This document shows positions 35,577-42,832 of a stretch of DNA of 64,000 nt, one piece after another. The stretch is taken from assembly GCA_007695295.1 (NCBI GenBank), contig REEB01000129.1:1-64000 (forward strand). The letters run 5' to 3'. A program made the position numbers and the translations under genes. The notes under the pieces are model-generated. The model ran no database searches. It was not told the DNA's origin and saw nothing but the letters and a program-made list of their open reading frames with translations. Positions within the stretch are counted from its first letter, which is position 1. The number at the start of each line of letters is the position of its first letter. This DNA comes from Puniceicoccaceae bacterium (GTDB lineage: Bacteria > Verrucomicrobiota > Verrucomicrobiia > Opitutales > Opitutaceae).

Positions 35577-36254
35577 GTGGCCAAAACAACGTCAGACCAA
35601 AGCGACGCGGGAACAATCCAGCGTTATGCGCGTCAGAGTGGGCACGATCGTATGACCACCAAAGCGCAGGAAGTAGCCATTGACCAAAACTTGGTTGCCC
35701 GCTTCAAGGCCGGCGACCAATCCGCCTTCGACGAGATGGTGGCCCGCTACTGGGGCCGCATCTACGCGATGGTCAACCAATTGCTCCGCAACAGCCAGGA
35801 TGCCGAGGAAGTCACTCAGGATGCCTTCATCCGCGCCCACCGGGGGCTGGAGAAGTTCCGCGGCGACTCTTCCTTTTCCACTTGGCTCTACCAGATTGCC
35901 ACCAACCTAGCCCGCAACCGCTACTGGTACTGGTGGCGCCGCAAGCGGGACAAATCCATTTCCTTCGACCAGCCCATTGGGTCCGACACCGAAACCACCC
36001 TCGCCGAGGTCTTCCCGGCCGAGGTCGAAACCCCGGAAGACGCCACCGTGACCCAAGAATTCGTCGACCGGGTCGCCGAGGCCATGGACCTGCTGACCGA
36101 GAAACACCGAGAAATCCTTATTCTCCGCAACGTCCAAAACCTAGCCTACGAGGAGATTGCGGAAATCCTTCAAATCAGTATTGGAACCGTGAAAAGCCGG
36201 ATTGCCCGGGCTCGCGAGAACCTTCGCGAAAAGCTTGGAGGTGAACTGCTATGA
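35577..36254 (+). CDS. ECF-type RNA polymerase sigma factor
   Basis: A 225-residue sigma-70 family protein with regions 2 and 4 only. Region 2 is SAFDEMVARYWGRIYAMVNQLLRNSQDAEEVTQDAFIRAHRGLEKFRGDSSFSTWLYQIATNLARN, region 4 LTEKHREILILRNVQNLAYEEIAEILQISIGTVKSRIARARENL. The GTG at 35577 was chosen because a strong AAGGAGGA lies 7 bases upstream of it. An ATG at 35556 lacks such a site, and an ATG at 35652 begins at the conserved part. An anti-sigma candidate overlaps the stop by four bases (ATGA), the usual arrangement for ECF sigma factors. Confidence 0.92.
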   Translation: MAKTTSDQSDAGTIQRYARQSGHDRMTTKAQEVAIDQNLVARFKAGDQSAFDEMVARYWGRIYAMVNQLLRNSQDAEEVTQDAFIRAHRGLEKFRGDSSFSTWLYQIATNLARNRYWYWWRRKRDKSISFDQPIGSDTETTLAEVFPAEVETPEDATVTQEFVDRVAEAMDLLTEKHREILILRNVQNLAYEEIAEILQISIGTVKSRIARARENLREKLGGELL

Positions 36255-36949
36255 CCCGTTCCCGCTTCATTGAACTGCTCAACCTCTACCTCGACGGGGA
36301 GCTGACCGCCGAGGAAGCCGCCTCCCTGGAGGAGGTGATCACCAGCCATCCCGAATATCGGCGCATCTACACCGACTATTGCCGCATCCATCGCGCCACC
36401 GTCCTCAACTACGAGCGTTTCCGCAACGCGGTCACCTCAATCCCCCAGGATCCCACCTTGGCTCCGCCATCGGCGGAACGCCGTTCCGGCAACCGTTGGA
36501 TCTCCGTCGCCGGCGGGACCGCCGCCGCTGCGGCCGTCTGTTTCCTCGCGCTCAACTTTTTCGTCTTTCCCGAGCCCCACTTCGGCGATGAAGCCGAGTT
36601 CGGCTCCTTCTCCACCGCGGACACCGTGCAGATGAACGCGACTTACGCGGCACCCATGACGGGTGGCTTTGGTGGAGCGTCCCTGGGCGTCCATTTCGTG
36701 CCGACCCGGGACGGGCATTTCGAGCCGGTTTCCTGGAACCTCGGGCACCGCCCCTCCGTCGAGACCAACCGTCCCAGTGGCGGCGAATCGCCCGCGTGGG
36801 TTTCAAGTCGGCCGGTTGGTCCACTCAATCTGGGCTGGGGCGGCCAGTCCCTGCCGGCCTCCCTGTCGGGCAGCGAACGTGTCTTCCAGCACCGCGCCCA
36901 TCCGGCCTCCAGTCAGCTTCAGCCGGTTTCCTTCCAGTTTCAACGCTGA
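36251..36949 (+). CDS. Probable anti-sigma factor (membrane-anchored)
   Basis: A 232-residue protein with an N-terminal helical part (FIELLNLYLDGELTAEEAASLEEVITSHPEYRRIYTDYCRIHRAT) typical of anti-sigma domains that bind ECF sigma factors, although the usual zinc-binding HxxxCxxC pattern is not clear. One membrane segment follows at residues ~88-104 (GTAAAAAVCFLALNFFVF), and then about 125 residues of extracytoplasmic, low-complexity sequence rich in Gly, Ser and Pro. It overlaps the sigma gene (ATGA), consistent with a sigma/anti-sigma pair. Its C-terminal part may sense the envelope. CoaD is transcribed in the opposite direction and converges on it. Confidence 0.8.
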   Translation: MTRSRFIELLNLYLDGELTAEEAASLEEVITSHPEYRRIYTDYCRIHRATVLNYERFRNAVTSIPQDPTLAPPSAERRSGNRWISVAGGTAAAAAVCFLALNFFVFPEPHFGDEAEFGSFSTADTVQMNATYAAPMTGGFGGASLGVHFVPTRDGHFEPVSWNLGHRPSVETNRPSGGESPAWVSSRPVGPLNLGWGGQSLPASLSGSERVFQHRAHPASSQLQPVSFQFQR

Positions 36950-36973
36950 GGAGTCGCCCGCTGGCGTGCCGCC

Positions 36974-37513
36974 TCAGGTTTCCCGCGGAGCCGCGGCCAA
37001 CTTGGCTTTAAGCGCCGCGGCCACGTTGGGGGGGACAAAATCCGAGATTTCCCCGCCGAGGCTGGCGATCTGCTTGATCATGGTCGAGCTGGTGTAGCTG
37101 AAGGTGTCCTTGGTCATGACGAAGATGGTCTCGATCCCGCCTTCGAGGTGCCGGTTCATGAGCGCCATTTGGAATTCGTACTCGAAGTCGGTCAGCGCCC
37201 GCAGCCCACGGACAATGGCGGCAGCCTGGTGCCTGCGGGCGAAGTCCACCAGCAATCCGTCAAACCGCACCGCCTCCACGTTGGCAAATCCCCCCAAGTT
37301 TTCCTGGACCAGCCTCAGGCGTTCCCCGGCATCGAAGAGCGGTCCTTTCCGGCGGTTGTTCGCCACCGCCAGCACGACCCGGTCAAAGAGCCGCGCCACT
37401 CGCCGGAGCACGTCCAAGTGGCCATAGGTCAAGGGATCAAAAGTACCGGGATAGATGCAGGTCGAGGGATGGGAGAGCTTTGGGGGTGCCGATTCGGCGT
37501 CAACAGGTGCCAT
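36974..37513 (-). CDS. coaD: Phosphopantetheine adenylyltransferase
   Basis: A 179-residue nucleotidyltransferase for coenzyme A synthesis. It has the TxGH motif region CIYPGTFDPLTYGHLDVLRRV, then VAVANNRRKGPLFDAGERLRLVQE, VDFARRHQAAAIVRGLRALTDFEYEFQMALMNRHL and TFSYTSSTMIKQIASLGGEISDFVPPNV. It carries an 18-residue N-terminal extension relative to typical CoaD. It is transcribed leftward, with convergent neighbour anti-sigma ending 24 bases away and pgsA divergent at 37608. The start at 37513 matches the available ATG. Confidence 0.96.
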   Translation of the reverse strand: MAPVDAESAPPKLSHPSTCIYPGTFDPLTYGHLDVLRRVARLFDRVVLAVANNRRKGPLFDAGERLRLVQENLGGFANVEAVRFDGLLVDFARRHQAAAIVRGLRALTDFEYEFQMALMNRHLEGGIETIFVMTKDTFSYTSSTMIKQIASLGGEISDFVPPNVAAALKAKLAAAPRET

Positions 37514-37607
37514 GGAGCGAAAAAATCCTTCCTCCTTGCGGCTGGCAACCCCGTTGACGGTTTGCCATCATTGACTTGAAGCGTTGGGTTAAACCCTTCC
37601 GGCCCGC

Positions 37608-38213
37608 ATGAACCTGCCCAATTTCCTCACCCTTTCCCGTATCCCGCTGATGTTCATCATCGTGGGGCTGATGTATGCCGGTTTCCCCTTCGCGGCCACG
37701 CTGGCGCTGGTCTGCTTCATCCTGGCCGGCATCACCGACTGGCTCGACGGGGCCATCGCGCGCAAACGGGGCCTCGTGTCCAACTTCGGCATCCTCATGG
37801 ATGCGCTGACCGACAAAATTCTCATTCTGGGCATCATGATCGCACTCGTCGATCTGGACAAAGTTCCGATCTGGCTGGTCCTGCTCATTCTCGGACGGGA
37901 GTTCATGGTCACCGGCATGCGCCTGGTCGCGGCGACCAAAGGCGTGGTCGTGTCGGCGGAAAAGGCGGGCAAGCAAAAGACCGTGACGCAGATCCTGGCG
38001 GTGGGGGCTTTTCTGCTCGCGGCCGCCCTTGCCTCCGACTTCGTCGACTTGGCAGGAGATGCGATGGTGCGACTGGCCGACCTGCTGGACTTGGCCGGCG
38101 TGGCGCTCATCGTGGTGGCGACGATTTTCACCCTCAGTTCGGGCATCCGCTACTTCGTCAAATACCGCCGCCTCGTCTTCGAGGAGTCCGGACCATCCGG
38201 CCGGACCGACTGA
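37608..38213 (+). CDS. pgsA: CDP-diacylglycerol--glycerol-3-phosphate 3-phosphatidyltransferase
   Basis: A 201-residue membrane enzyme that makes phosphatidylglycerol phosphate, with about five hydrophobic segments. The CDP-alcohol phosphatidyltransferase signature D-x2-DG-x2-AR-x8-G-x3-D-x3-D is seen in ITDWLDGAIARKRGLVSNFGILMDALTDK. The N-terminal NLPNFLTLSRIPLM is also typical. The next step enzyme, PgpA, is encoded 22 bases downstream, so the two form a phosphatidylglycerol-synthesis pair. Confidence 0.96.
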   Translation: MNLPNFLTLSRIPLMFIIVGLMYAGFPFAATLALVCFILAGITDWLDGAIARKRGLVSNFGILMDALTDKILILGIMIALVDLDKVPIWLVLLILGREFMVTGMRLVAATKGVVVSAEKAGKQKTVTQILAVGAFLLAAALASDFVDLAGDAMVRLADLLDLAGVALIVVATIFTLSSGIRYFVKYRRLVFEESGPSGRTD

Positions 38214-38235
38214 GGGGCGGTCGGATGCTGCAACC

Positions 38236-38742
38236 ATGATCAAGCAACCGGTCTGGCCCAAACTCCTGCCCAGTTCCGTAGTGGTGGGTGTGGCGACCCT
38301 TGGAGTGGTGGGGCGGCTCAAGGCTCCCGGCACTTGGGGAAGCCTCGCCGGCGTACTCTGGTACACGGTTTTTTTCATGCACCTGCATCCGATCGCGGTA
38401 ATGGTCGGTTCTCTGCTGCTGCTTTACCTCGGCGTGGCTTTCTGCGGCGAGGCGGAGGTTCGCTTGGCCAAGGTCGATCCGGGCGAAATCGTCCTGGATG
38501 AATTCGTGGCCATCCCCTGGTGCTTTTTCGGGCTCGAGTTGATTCTGGCCACCTCGAACGCATGGATGGTTTTTGTCGCCGGTTTCCTGCTTTTCCGGCT
38601 TTTCGACATTCTCAAGCCCTTTGGCATCAACCGGCTGCAGCGCTACCGGGGCGGGATTGGCGTGGTGGCGGATGATTTGGCCGCCGCCCTCGCCACCTGC
38701 GTGGTCCTGAATGTGGTCTTCCGGCTCGTGCCGCTGCCCTGA
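38236..38742 (+). CDS. pgpA: Phosphatidylglycerophosphatase A
   Basis: A 168-residue membrane phosphatase that converts phosphatidylglycerol phosphate to phosphatidylglycerol. It shows VATLGVVGRLKAPGTWGSLAG, EIVLDEFVAIPW (the conserved DEF.G.-like metal region), LFRLFDILKPFGINRLQRYRGGIGVVADDLAAAL and four hydrophobic segments. The start at 38236 was chosen because it lies 22 bases after pgsA and gives the family length; a longer extension would overlap pgsA. A decayed transposable element begins 12 bases after its stop. Confidence 0.94.
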   Translation: MIKQPVWPKLLPSSVVVGVATLGVVGRLKAPGTWGSLAGVLWYTVFFMHLHPIAVMVGSLLLLYLGVAFCGEAEVRLAKVDPGEIVLDEFVAIPWCFFGLELILATSNAWMVFVAGFLLFRLFDILKPFGINRLQRYRGGIGVVADDLAAALATCVVLNVVFRLVPLP

Positions 38743-38975
38743 GTGTCAGCAGCGAATGGCGCTGACTTATAAGCCCCAACGGGACTTCATCCAACAGCCC
38801 AGGGCAAGCCCTGCGCCGCCCTGGGTCTTGGGTAATGTATGTTTCTGCCCTGCAAAGGGCAGCATTAGAAAGCCGCGTTAAGTTAACGCCATTCGGGTCG
38901 CCCCCGACTTCCGGACCGCCAGGCCTCATCTTCGGGACCGCCCCTTCAGCCCCGGCAGGGGCGGTGAGAAACCAG

Positions 38976-39122
38976 CCGGTGGCGCCAGCCACCGGAACCT
39001 GGCCACCCCCAGCATCCGCCCCGGAGCGGCGGCGGATTACGGCGTTCGGAGAACACTGCATCTGTCGCTCGTGCCGGGGCGCGATCCGTTTGGACTCACA
39101 ATCCGGTGGCTGGCGCCACCGG
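38976..39122. repeat. Nested palindromic element with 20-base inverted repeats
   Basis: CCGGTGGCGCCAGCCACCGG at 38976-38995 is exactly complementary to CCGGTGGCTGGCGCCACCGG at 39103-39122, enclosing 107 bases with no gene. Each arm is itself close to a palindrome. It resembles a small non-autonomous repeat inserted in the left half of the IS relic. Confidence 0.65.
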
Positions 39123-39248
39123 CTCATGTCCGACGCGCCTCCGGCACTGGGGTGTAACCAAATATCACTGACCTTTTGGTTCCGTCGACCCCTTCAGCCC
39201 CGGCCGACCGCAAGAATAGGGGACTGACCCCTTCAGCCCCGACCCCTT

Positions 39249-40133
39249 CAGCCCCTGACCCCTTGGGTCCAGGCCACCTACGACCTGCTCGCCCAAAGCC
39301 TGGTCGACTTCTCCATCGACCCCTATTCCAAGAACGACCAGGCGGCGGCGCCCGAACTGCCCATCGAGCCGGGCGACCTGGTGCTGCGCGACCGCGGCTA
39401 CCTTCTTCCAAAGGAAATCCAAAGGCACGCCGAAGCGGGCGCCGACTGCATCCACCGGCACAAAACGGGCACCATCTACCTCGACCCCGAAACCGGCCGG
39501 GCCATCGATTTGCCCAAGATGCTGCGCTCAAACGCCAACCTCGACATCCTCGTGATGCTCAACAACGAGGAGCGCACGCCCGTGCGTTTGGTGAGTGCTC
39601 CCGTCGACGAGGAAACCGCCAACCTCAGGCGCATGAAGGCCAGGAAGGAAGCCCACGGCCACAATCCATCCAAAGCCGTCCTCGAACTCATGGACTGGAC
39701 CATCATGATAACCACCATCGCCCCGCGCAAGGCCGACTTCCGCACGCTGCTTGCCATCTACGGGCTGCGCTGGCGCATTGAGGTGATCTTCAAGGCGTGG
39801 AAGAGCCACCTGAGGTTCGGCAACCTGCACCGCGTCTCAAAAACCCAAATGCTCATCCTGCTCAAAGCCAGGCTCTTTTTGATCACCTGTTCGACCAACC
39901 TGCTGCACCGTGCGCTGGAGAGCTGCCTGTGGCGAAGACACCGACGGCGCATCAGCCTGCTCAAACTGATCGGCTTCCTCGCCGCGGCCCCGGCCAACAT
40001 ATTGCGCGCCTTGGCTTCGTTGAGCCTGGCGGACGCCGACAACCTCGATTTCCACCAGGCCCTCCTGCGCTACTGCTGTTATGACCGCCGCAAACGCAAG
40101 AATTTCTCCGATCTGTGGGAGCAGTTGGCTTAA
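39249..40133 (+). pseudogene. IS4-family transposase, 5' part missing
   Basis: The frame runs from CAGCCCCTGACCCCTTGG to TAA, with about 291 residues of protein-like sequence from residue PWVQATYDLLAQ onward. The DDE second aspartate region is present (LPIEPGDLVLRDRGYLLPKEI), as is the YREK-type signature YGLRWRIEVIFKAWKSHLRFG with the catalytic glutamate. The first catalytic aspartate and the N-terminal half are absent; the coding sequence begins abruptly at a tandem CCCCTTCAGCCCC junction. A GTG at 39381 could give a 250-residue product. The remains indicate an inactive transposase. The intact C-terminus reads WEQLA. Confidence 0.85.
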
Positions 40134-40194
40134 CTTGACGCACATGCCTGTAGGGGCTGCATCCCAAAACCGCCTTAAGTCAGCACCATTCGGG

Positions 40195-40530
40195 TCAGCA
40201 AGGCACTTCGAGCGTGAGCAGCGGCGCATGCTGCTGGGCGCCGTACACATCGCGGTCCCCGGGATGGCCCGAAACCACCGTGCGAGCCAGCACGACCTTG
40301 ACCGCCGAGGCGGGCGCGAACCAGTGGATCGCCTTCACCAGTCCTGTATCCAAGCCGTAATGACGGGCAATGACTTGGGCGGTCAGCCCGCCGCCGGCCC
40401 GCACCCGCTCGAAGGTACCGCGGTCCTGGAAGATGACATCCAGGGTCAGCTCGAAAGGCCCGGAGTTTTTGGAGCGGATGACCCGGGCCAGCGCCCGGAG
40501 CGGCGCGGTGGATGGACTGAAAGCACTCAC
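40195..40530 (-). CDS. DUF4387 protein, partner of the AtuA-like protein
   Basis: A 111-residue protein whose sequence (LRALARVIRSKNSGPFELTLDVIFQDRGTFERV, VKAIHWFAPASAVKVVLAR, SGDPGD-like SGHPGDRDVYGAQQHAPLL) matches DUF4387, the small subunit-like protein found next to DUF1446/AtuA proteins. The start is a GTG overlapping the AtuA stop (GTGA at 40527-40530); the longer alternative starting at 40614 overlaps AtuA too much. The stop codon is at 40195, four bases from the right terminal repeat of the IS relic, so the last residue or two may have been changed by the insertion. The core is intact. Confidence 0.82.
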   Translation of the reverse strand: MSAFSPSTAPLRALARVIRSKNSGPFELTLDVIFQDRGTFERVRAGGGLTAQVIARHYGLDTGLVKAIHWFAPASAVKVVLARTVVSGHPGDRDVYGAQQHAPLLTLEVPC

Positions 40531-41936
40531 CGGGTGGAGACTGCCGGAGAAGGGGCGGTTTGTCCGGTACACTGGAGGATGCGCACCGGAAAGAGCACGA
40601 CGGGGTCGCCGCACTGCCAGAGATGGTAGATGGAAAAGGCGTACACTTCGCCCGCCGGGATGTCCGAAGGTGAGAAGGGGAACGCCAAGTTGCCCGCGGT
40701 CGAAAGCCGGCCGGGGTAGCCGTGGTGGAGCAGGGTGGAGCGAGTCAGGGAGCAGACTGTGTCGGCGGTCGCGCGGTCATCCGCAACCGCCTCAATGAGG
40801 ATGCCCAGCTCGTGGGCGGGAGCATGCCGCAGCGGCTCCGGGTGACCCATGACGCCGTCTTTTCCGTAGACGCGGAAATAGAGCTCGGCGCGAAGGTTCT
40901 CGCGTCTCAAAAAATCGGATACGTGATCCCTGACGATGGCGAGGATGGCGTCGATGCCTTTGATCATGACCGGATCGCGGCATCCGGCGATCGTGATTGT
41001 GCGGCAGCCGATCCGGCGCGCACCCTCCAACTTCAGCCGGTAGGGCGGACCTGCTTGGAAACGGCTGCCGCGGACTTCGACCCGGCCGTCGCCGGTCTCG
41101 GTGAAGGAACAGTCCCGGAGATCGAGCCTGCCGCCCGGGCCGGGCAGCAGAGCGGGATCGGATTTCTCGTACAGCGTGTGGGCGGCGGTTGACTCGGCGG
41201 TAAAGATCCGGTCGGGAGAGAGTGCCGCGACGGTAAAACCGTCCCGCCGGAGGGTCCCGAGCACGCAGTCCGCCCCGGATCCCGGAGTGGCGGCGATGGC
41301 CGCGCATTCGAGGATTTTGCCGAGGTGGAGGGCAGGTCCGGGATCGAAGCCGCGCAGCAGCGGCAGGGCGGCGAAAACCCCCGGGTCGTAAGCGCGCCCG
41401 GCCAGGACCACGCCGCAGCCTTGGCGAAAGGCCGCCTGCAAGGGCTCGGGGCCGAGCTGGGCCACGATCGCGGTCGAGGCCTCGACGGCTTCGGCGGTCA
41501 GCTCGGGCGCGCCGTCGAGCCGCTCAATCCGGCCCGTTTCCAGCGCATTCAGAACGGTTGCTCGTGGCACATCGGCCGCGACCACGCCCAGCCGGAACGC
41601 CAGGTTTTCCTCCCGCGCCACTTCGTGAACGATGGCCTCGCACCAAGCCAGGTGAGGTGCGGCTCCCGCGCCCCCCGCGCTGCCGATGGCGACGGGGATG
41701 CCCCGCGGAACGGCTTCGCGCAGGATGATGCGCAAGTCGCGTTTGACGGCCGCCCGGTCGGTGAAGGATTTGCCGGATCCCAAATAATAGGGCCCCGGAT
41801 CGGTGGAGCCGGCATCGACTGCGATCAGATCCGGCTTTGCTGCCAGTCCGCGCTCAAACGAGGTTTCGGGAAATCCGTACCCGAGGATGGCGGTGGGGGA
41901 GAGGATGGTGAAAGCGGGCTCTTGCGGATCGATCAT
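40527..41936 (-). CDS. AtuA-like (DUF1446) protein
   Basis: A 469-residue cytoplasmic protein of the acyclic terpene utilisation AtuA/DUF1446 family: ILSPTAILGYGFPETSFERGLAAKPDLIAVDAGSTDPGPYYLG, IPVAIGSAGGAGAAPHLAWCEAIV, VVLAGRAYDPGVFAALPLLRGFDPGPALHLGKILECAA, and later IAGCRDPVMIKGID. In Pseudomonas atu loci AtuA accompanies citronellol degradation, but in other phyla these proteins appear with DUF4387 in organic-acid catabolism and their chemistry is not settled. The start at 41936 is the only ATG giving the family N-terminus. With DUF4387 it forms a two-gene translationally coupled operon, divergent from the ABC cluster. Confidence 0.85.
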   Translation of the reverse strand: MIDPQEPAFTILSPTAILGYGFPETSFERGLAAKPDLIAVDAGSTDPGPYYLGSGKSFTDRAAVKRDLRIILREAVPRGIPVAIGSAGGAGAAPHLAWCEAIVHEVAREENLAFRLGVVAADVPRATVLNALETGRIERLDGAPELTAEAVEASTAIVAQLGPEPLQAAFRQGCGVVLAGRAYDPGVFAALPLLRGFDPGPALHLGKILECAAIAATPGSGADCVLGTLRRDGFTVAALSPDRIFTAESTAAHTLYEKSDPALLPGPGGRLDLRDCSFTETGDGRVEVRGSRFQAGPPYRLKLEGARRIGCRTITIAGCRDPVMIKGIDAILAIVRDHVSDFLRRENLRAELYFRVYGKDGVMGHPEPLRHAPAHELGILIEAVADDRATADTVCSLTRSTLLHHGYPGRLSTAGNLAFPFSPSDIPAGEVYAFSIYHLWQCGDPVVLFPVRILQCTGQTAPSPAVSTR

Positions 41937-42049
41937 GGAAGGGGGGTGGCAGCGGCATGCTGGCAGGTCCTCCGGCAGGCACAAGACCCGGGGTGATTTT
42001 GCGTTGACCCGGGCAGGATTTTCAAACGGCCTTCGGAAAGGCGGGCGAC

Positions 42050-42826
42050 TTGCCTGCGTGTCCTCTGAACCCCCAACAGACTGCCTTTGTGAATCGCCTC
42101 TCCGGTGAGGTCCTGATCGATGCCCGGAACGTCGAGCGGCTCTATCGCGCGCGCGGCGAAAACGTCTATGCCCTCAAAAGCGTCACTCTGACCATCCGCC
42201 GGGGTGAATACGTCTCCTTGATGGGGCCCTCAGGATCGGGCAAAACCACGTTTTTCAACATGATCGGGGCACTCGATCTGCCCACGGGCGGCTCCATCAC
42301 CATCGGTGGGCGCAACCTGCGCGATCTGAGCCCGCCGGAGCTGGCCTACCTGCGTTGCGTCAACATCGGGTATATCTTTCAGAACTACAACCTGATCGAG
42401 GTTCTCAGCGCCCTCCAGAACGTCGTCCTGCCAATGGAGTTTCTCGGCCTTTCCAAAAAGGAGGCGGAGGCACGGGCGGCGCGCCTGCTTGAGCGGGTCG
42501 GACTCGCGGAGCGCATGCACCACCTGCCCGGCGAGCTTTCAGGCGGCCAGCAGCAGCGGGTGGCGATCGCCCGTGCTCTCGCCAACGACCCCAGCCTCAT
42601 CCTTGCCGACGAGCCGACCGGCAACCTCGACTCCAACACGGCGGTGACCATCGTCGAGCTGCTCAGCGGCCTCAGCCGCGAACGGGGCGTGACGGTGGTC
42701 TCCGCCACCCATGACCACCGCATGCTCGATGTTTCCGACCGGGTCGTTTACCTGCGCGACGGGCGGGTCGAAAAAATTGTTTCCCGGGCGGAGCTGGAAA
42801 TCTCCGTGGGAACCATCGCGGACTGA
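42050..42826 (+). CDS. ABC transporter ATP-binding protein (MacB/LolD/FtsE type)
   Basis: A 258-residue ATPase with Walker A GPSGSGKTTFFNMIG, Q-loop YIFQNYNLIEVLSALQNV, signature LSGGQQQRVAIARAL, Walker B LILADEPTGNLD and H-loop VSATHDHRML. The family resembles LolD, MacB and FtsE, which power FtsX-type permeases rather than ordinary importers. The start is taken as TTG 42050 because GGAAAGG lies 8 bases upstream; a GTG at 42089 is an alternative and would lose 13 residues. It is followed 6 bases later by a DUF6785 protein and then by the FtsX-like giant, so it probably energises that permease. Confidence 0.93.
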   Translation: MPACPLNPQQTAFVNRLSGEVLIDARNVERLYRARGENVYALKSVTLTIRRGEYVSLMGPSGSGKTTFFNMIGALDLPTGGSITIGGRNLRDLSPPELAYLRCVNIGYIFQNYNLIEVLSALQNVVLPMEFLGLSKKEAEARAARLLERVGLAERMHHLPGELSGGQQQRVAIARALANDPSLILADEPTGNLDSNTAVTIVELLSGLSRERGVTVVSATHDHRMLDVSDRVVYLRDGRVEKIVSRAELEISVGTIAD

Positions 42827-42832
42827 AGCCCC

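Larger units (their letters stand above)
38754..40191 (+). mobile_element. Degraded IS4-family insertion element with terminal inverted repeats
   Basis: The left end GAATGGCGCTGACTTA (38754-38769) is matched in inverted orientation by TAAGTCAGCACCATTC (40176-40191), 15 of 16 bases pairing. Between them lie a truncated IS4-type transposase gene (39249-40133), several CCCCTTCAGCCCC units (around 38940, 39189, 39228 and 39242) and a nested palindromic segment. An extra copy of the right-end sequence occurs at about 38874-38893 (TTAAGTTAACGCCATTCGGG), so the element has been rearranged or hit by another copy. It lies directly between pgpA and the DUF4387 gene. No intact transposase is present, so it is probably immobile on its own. 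Confidence 0.75.
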
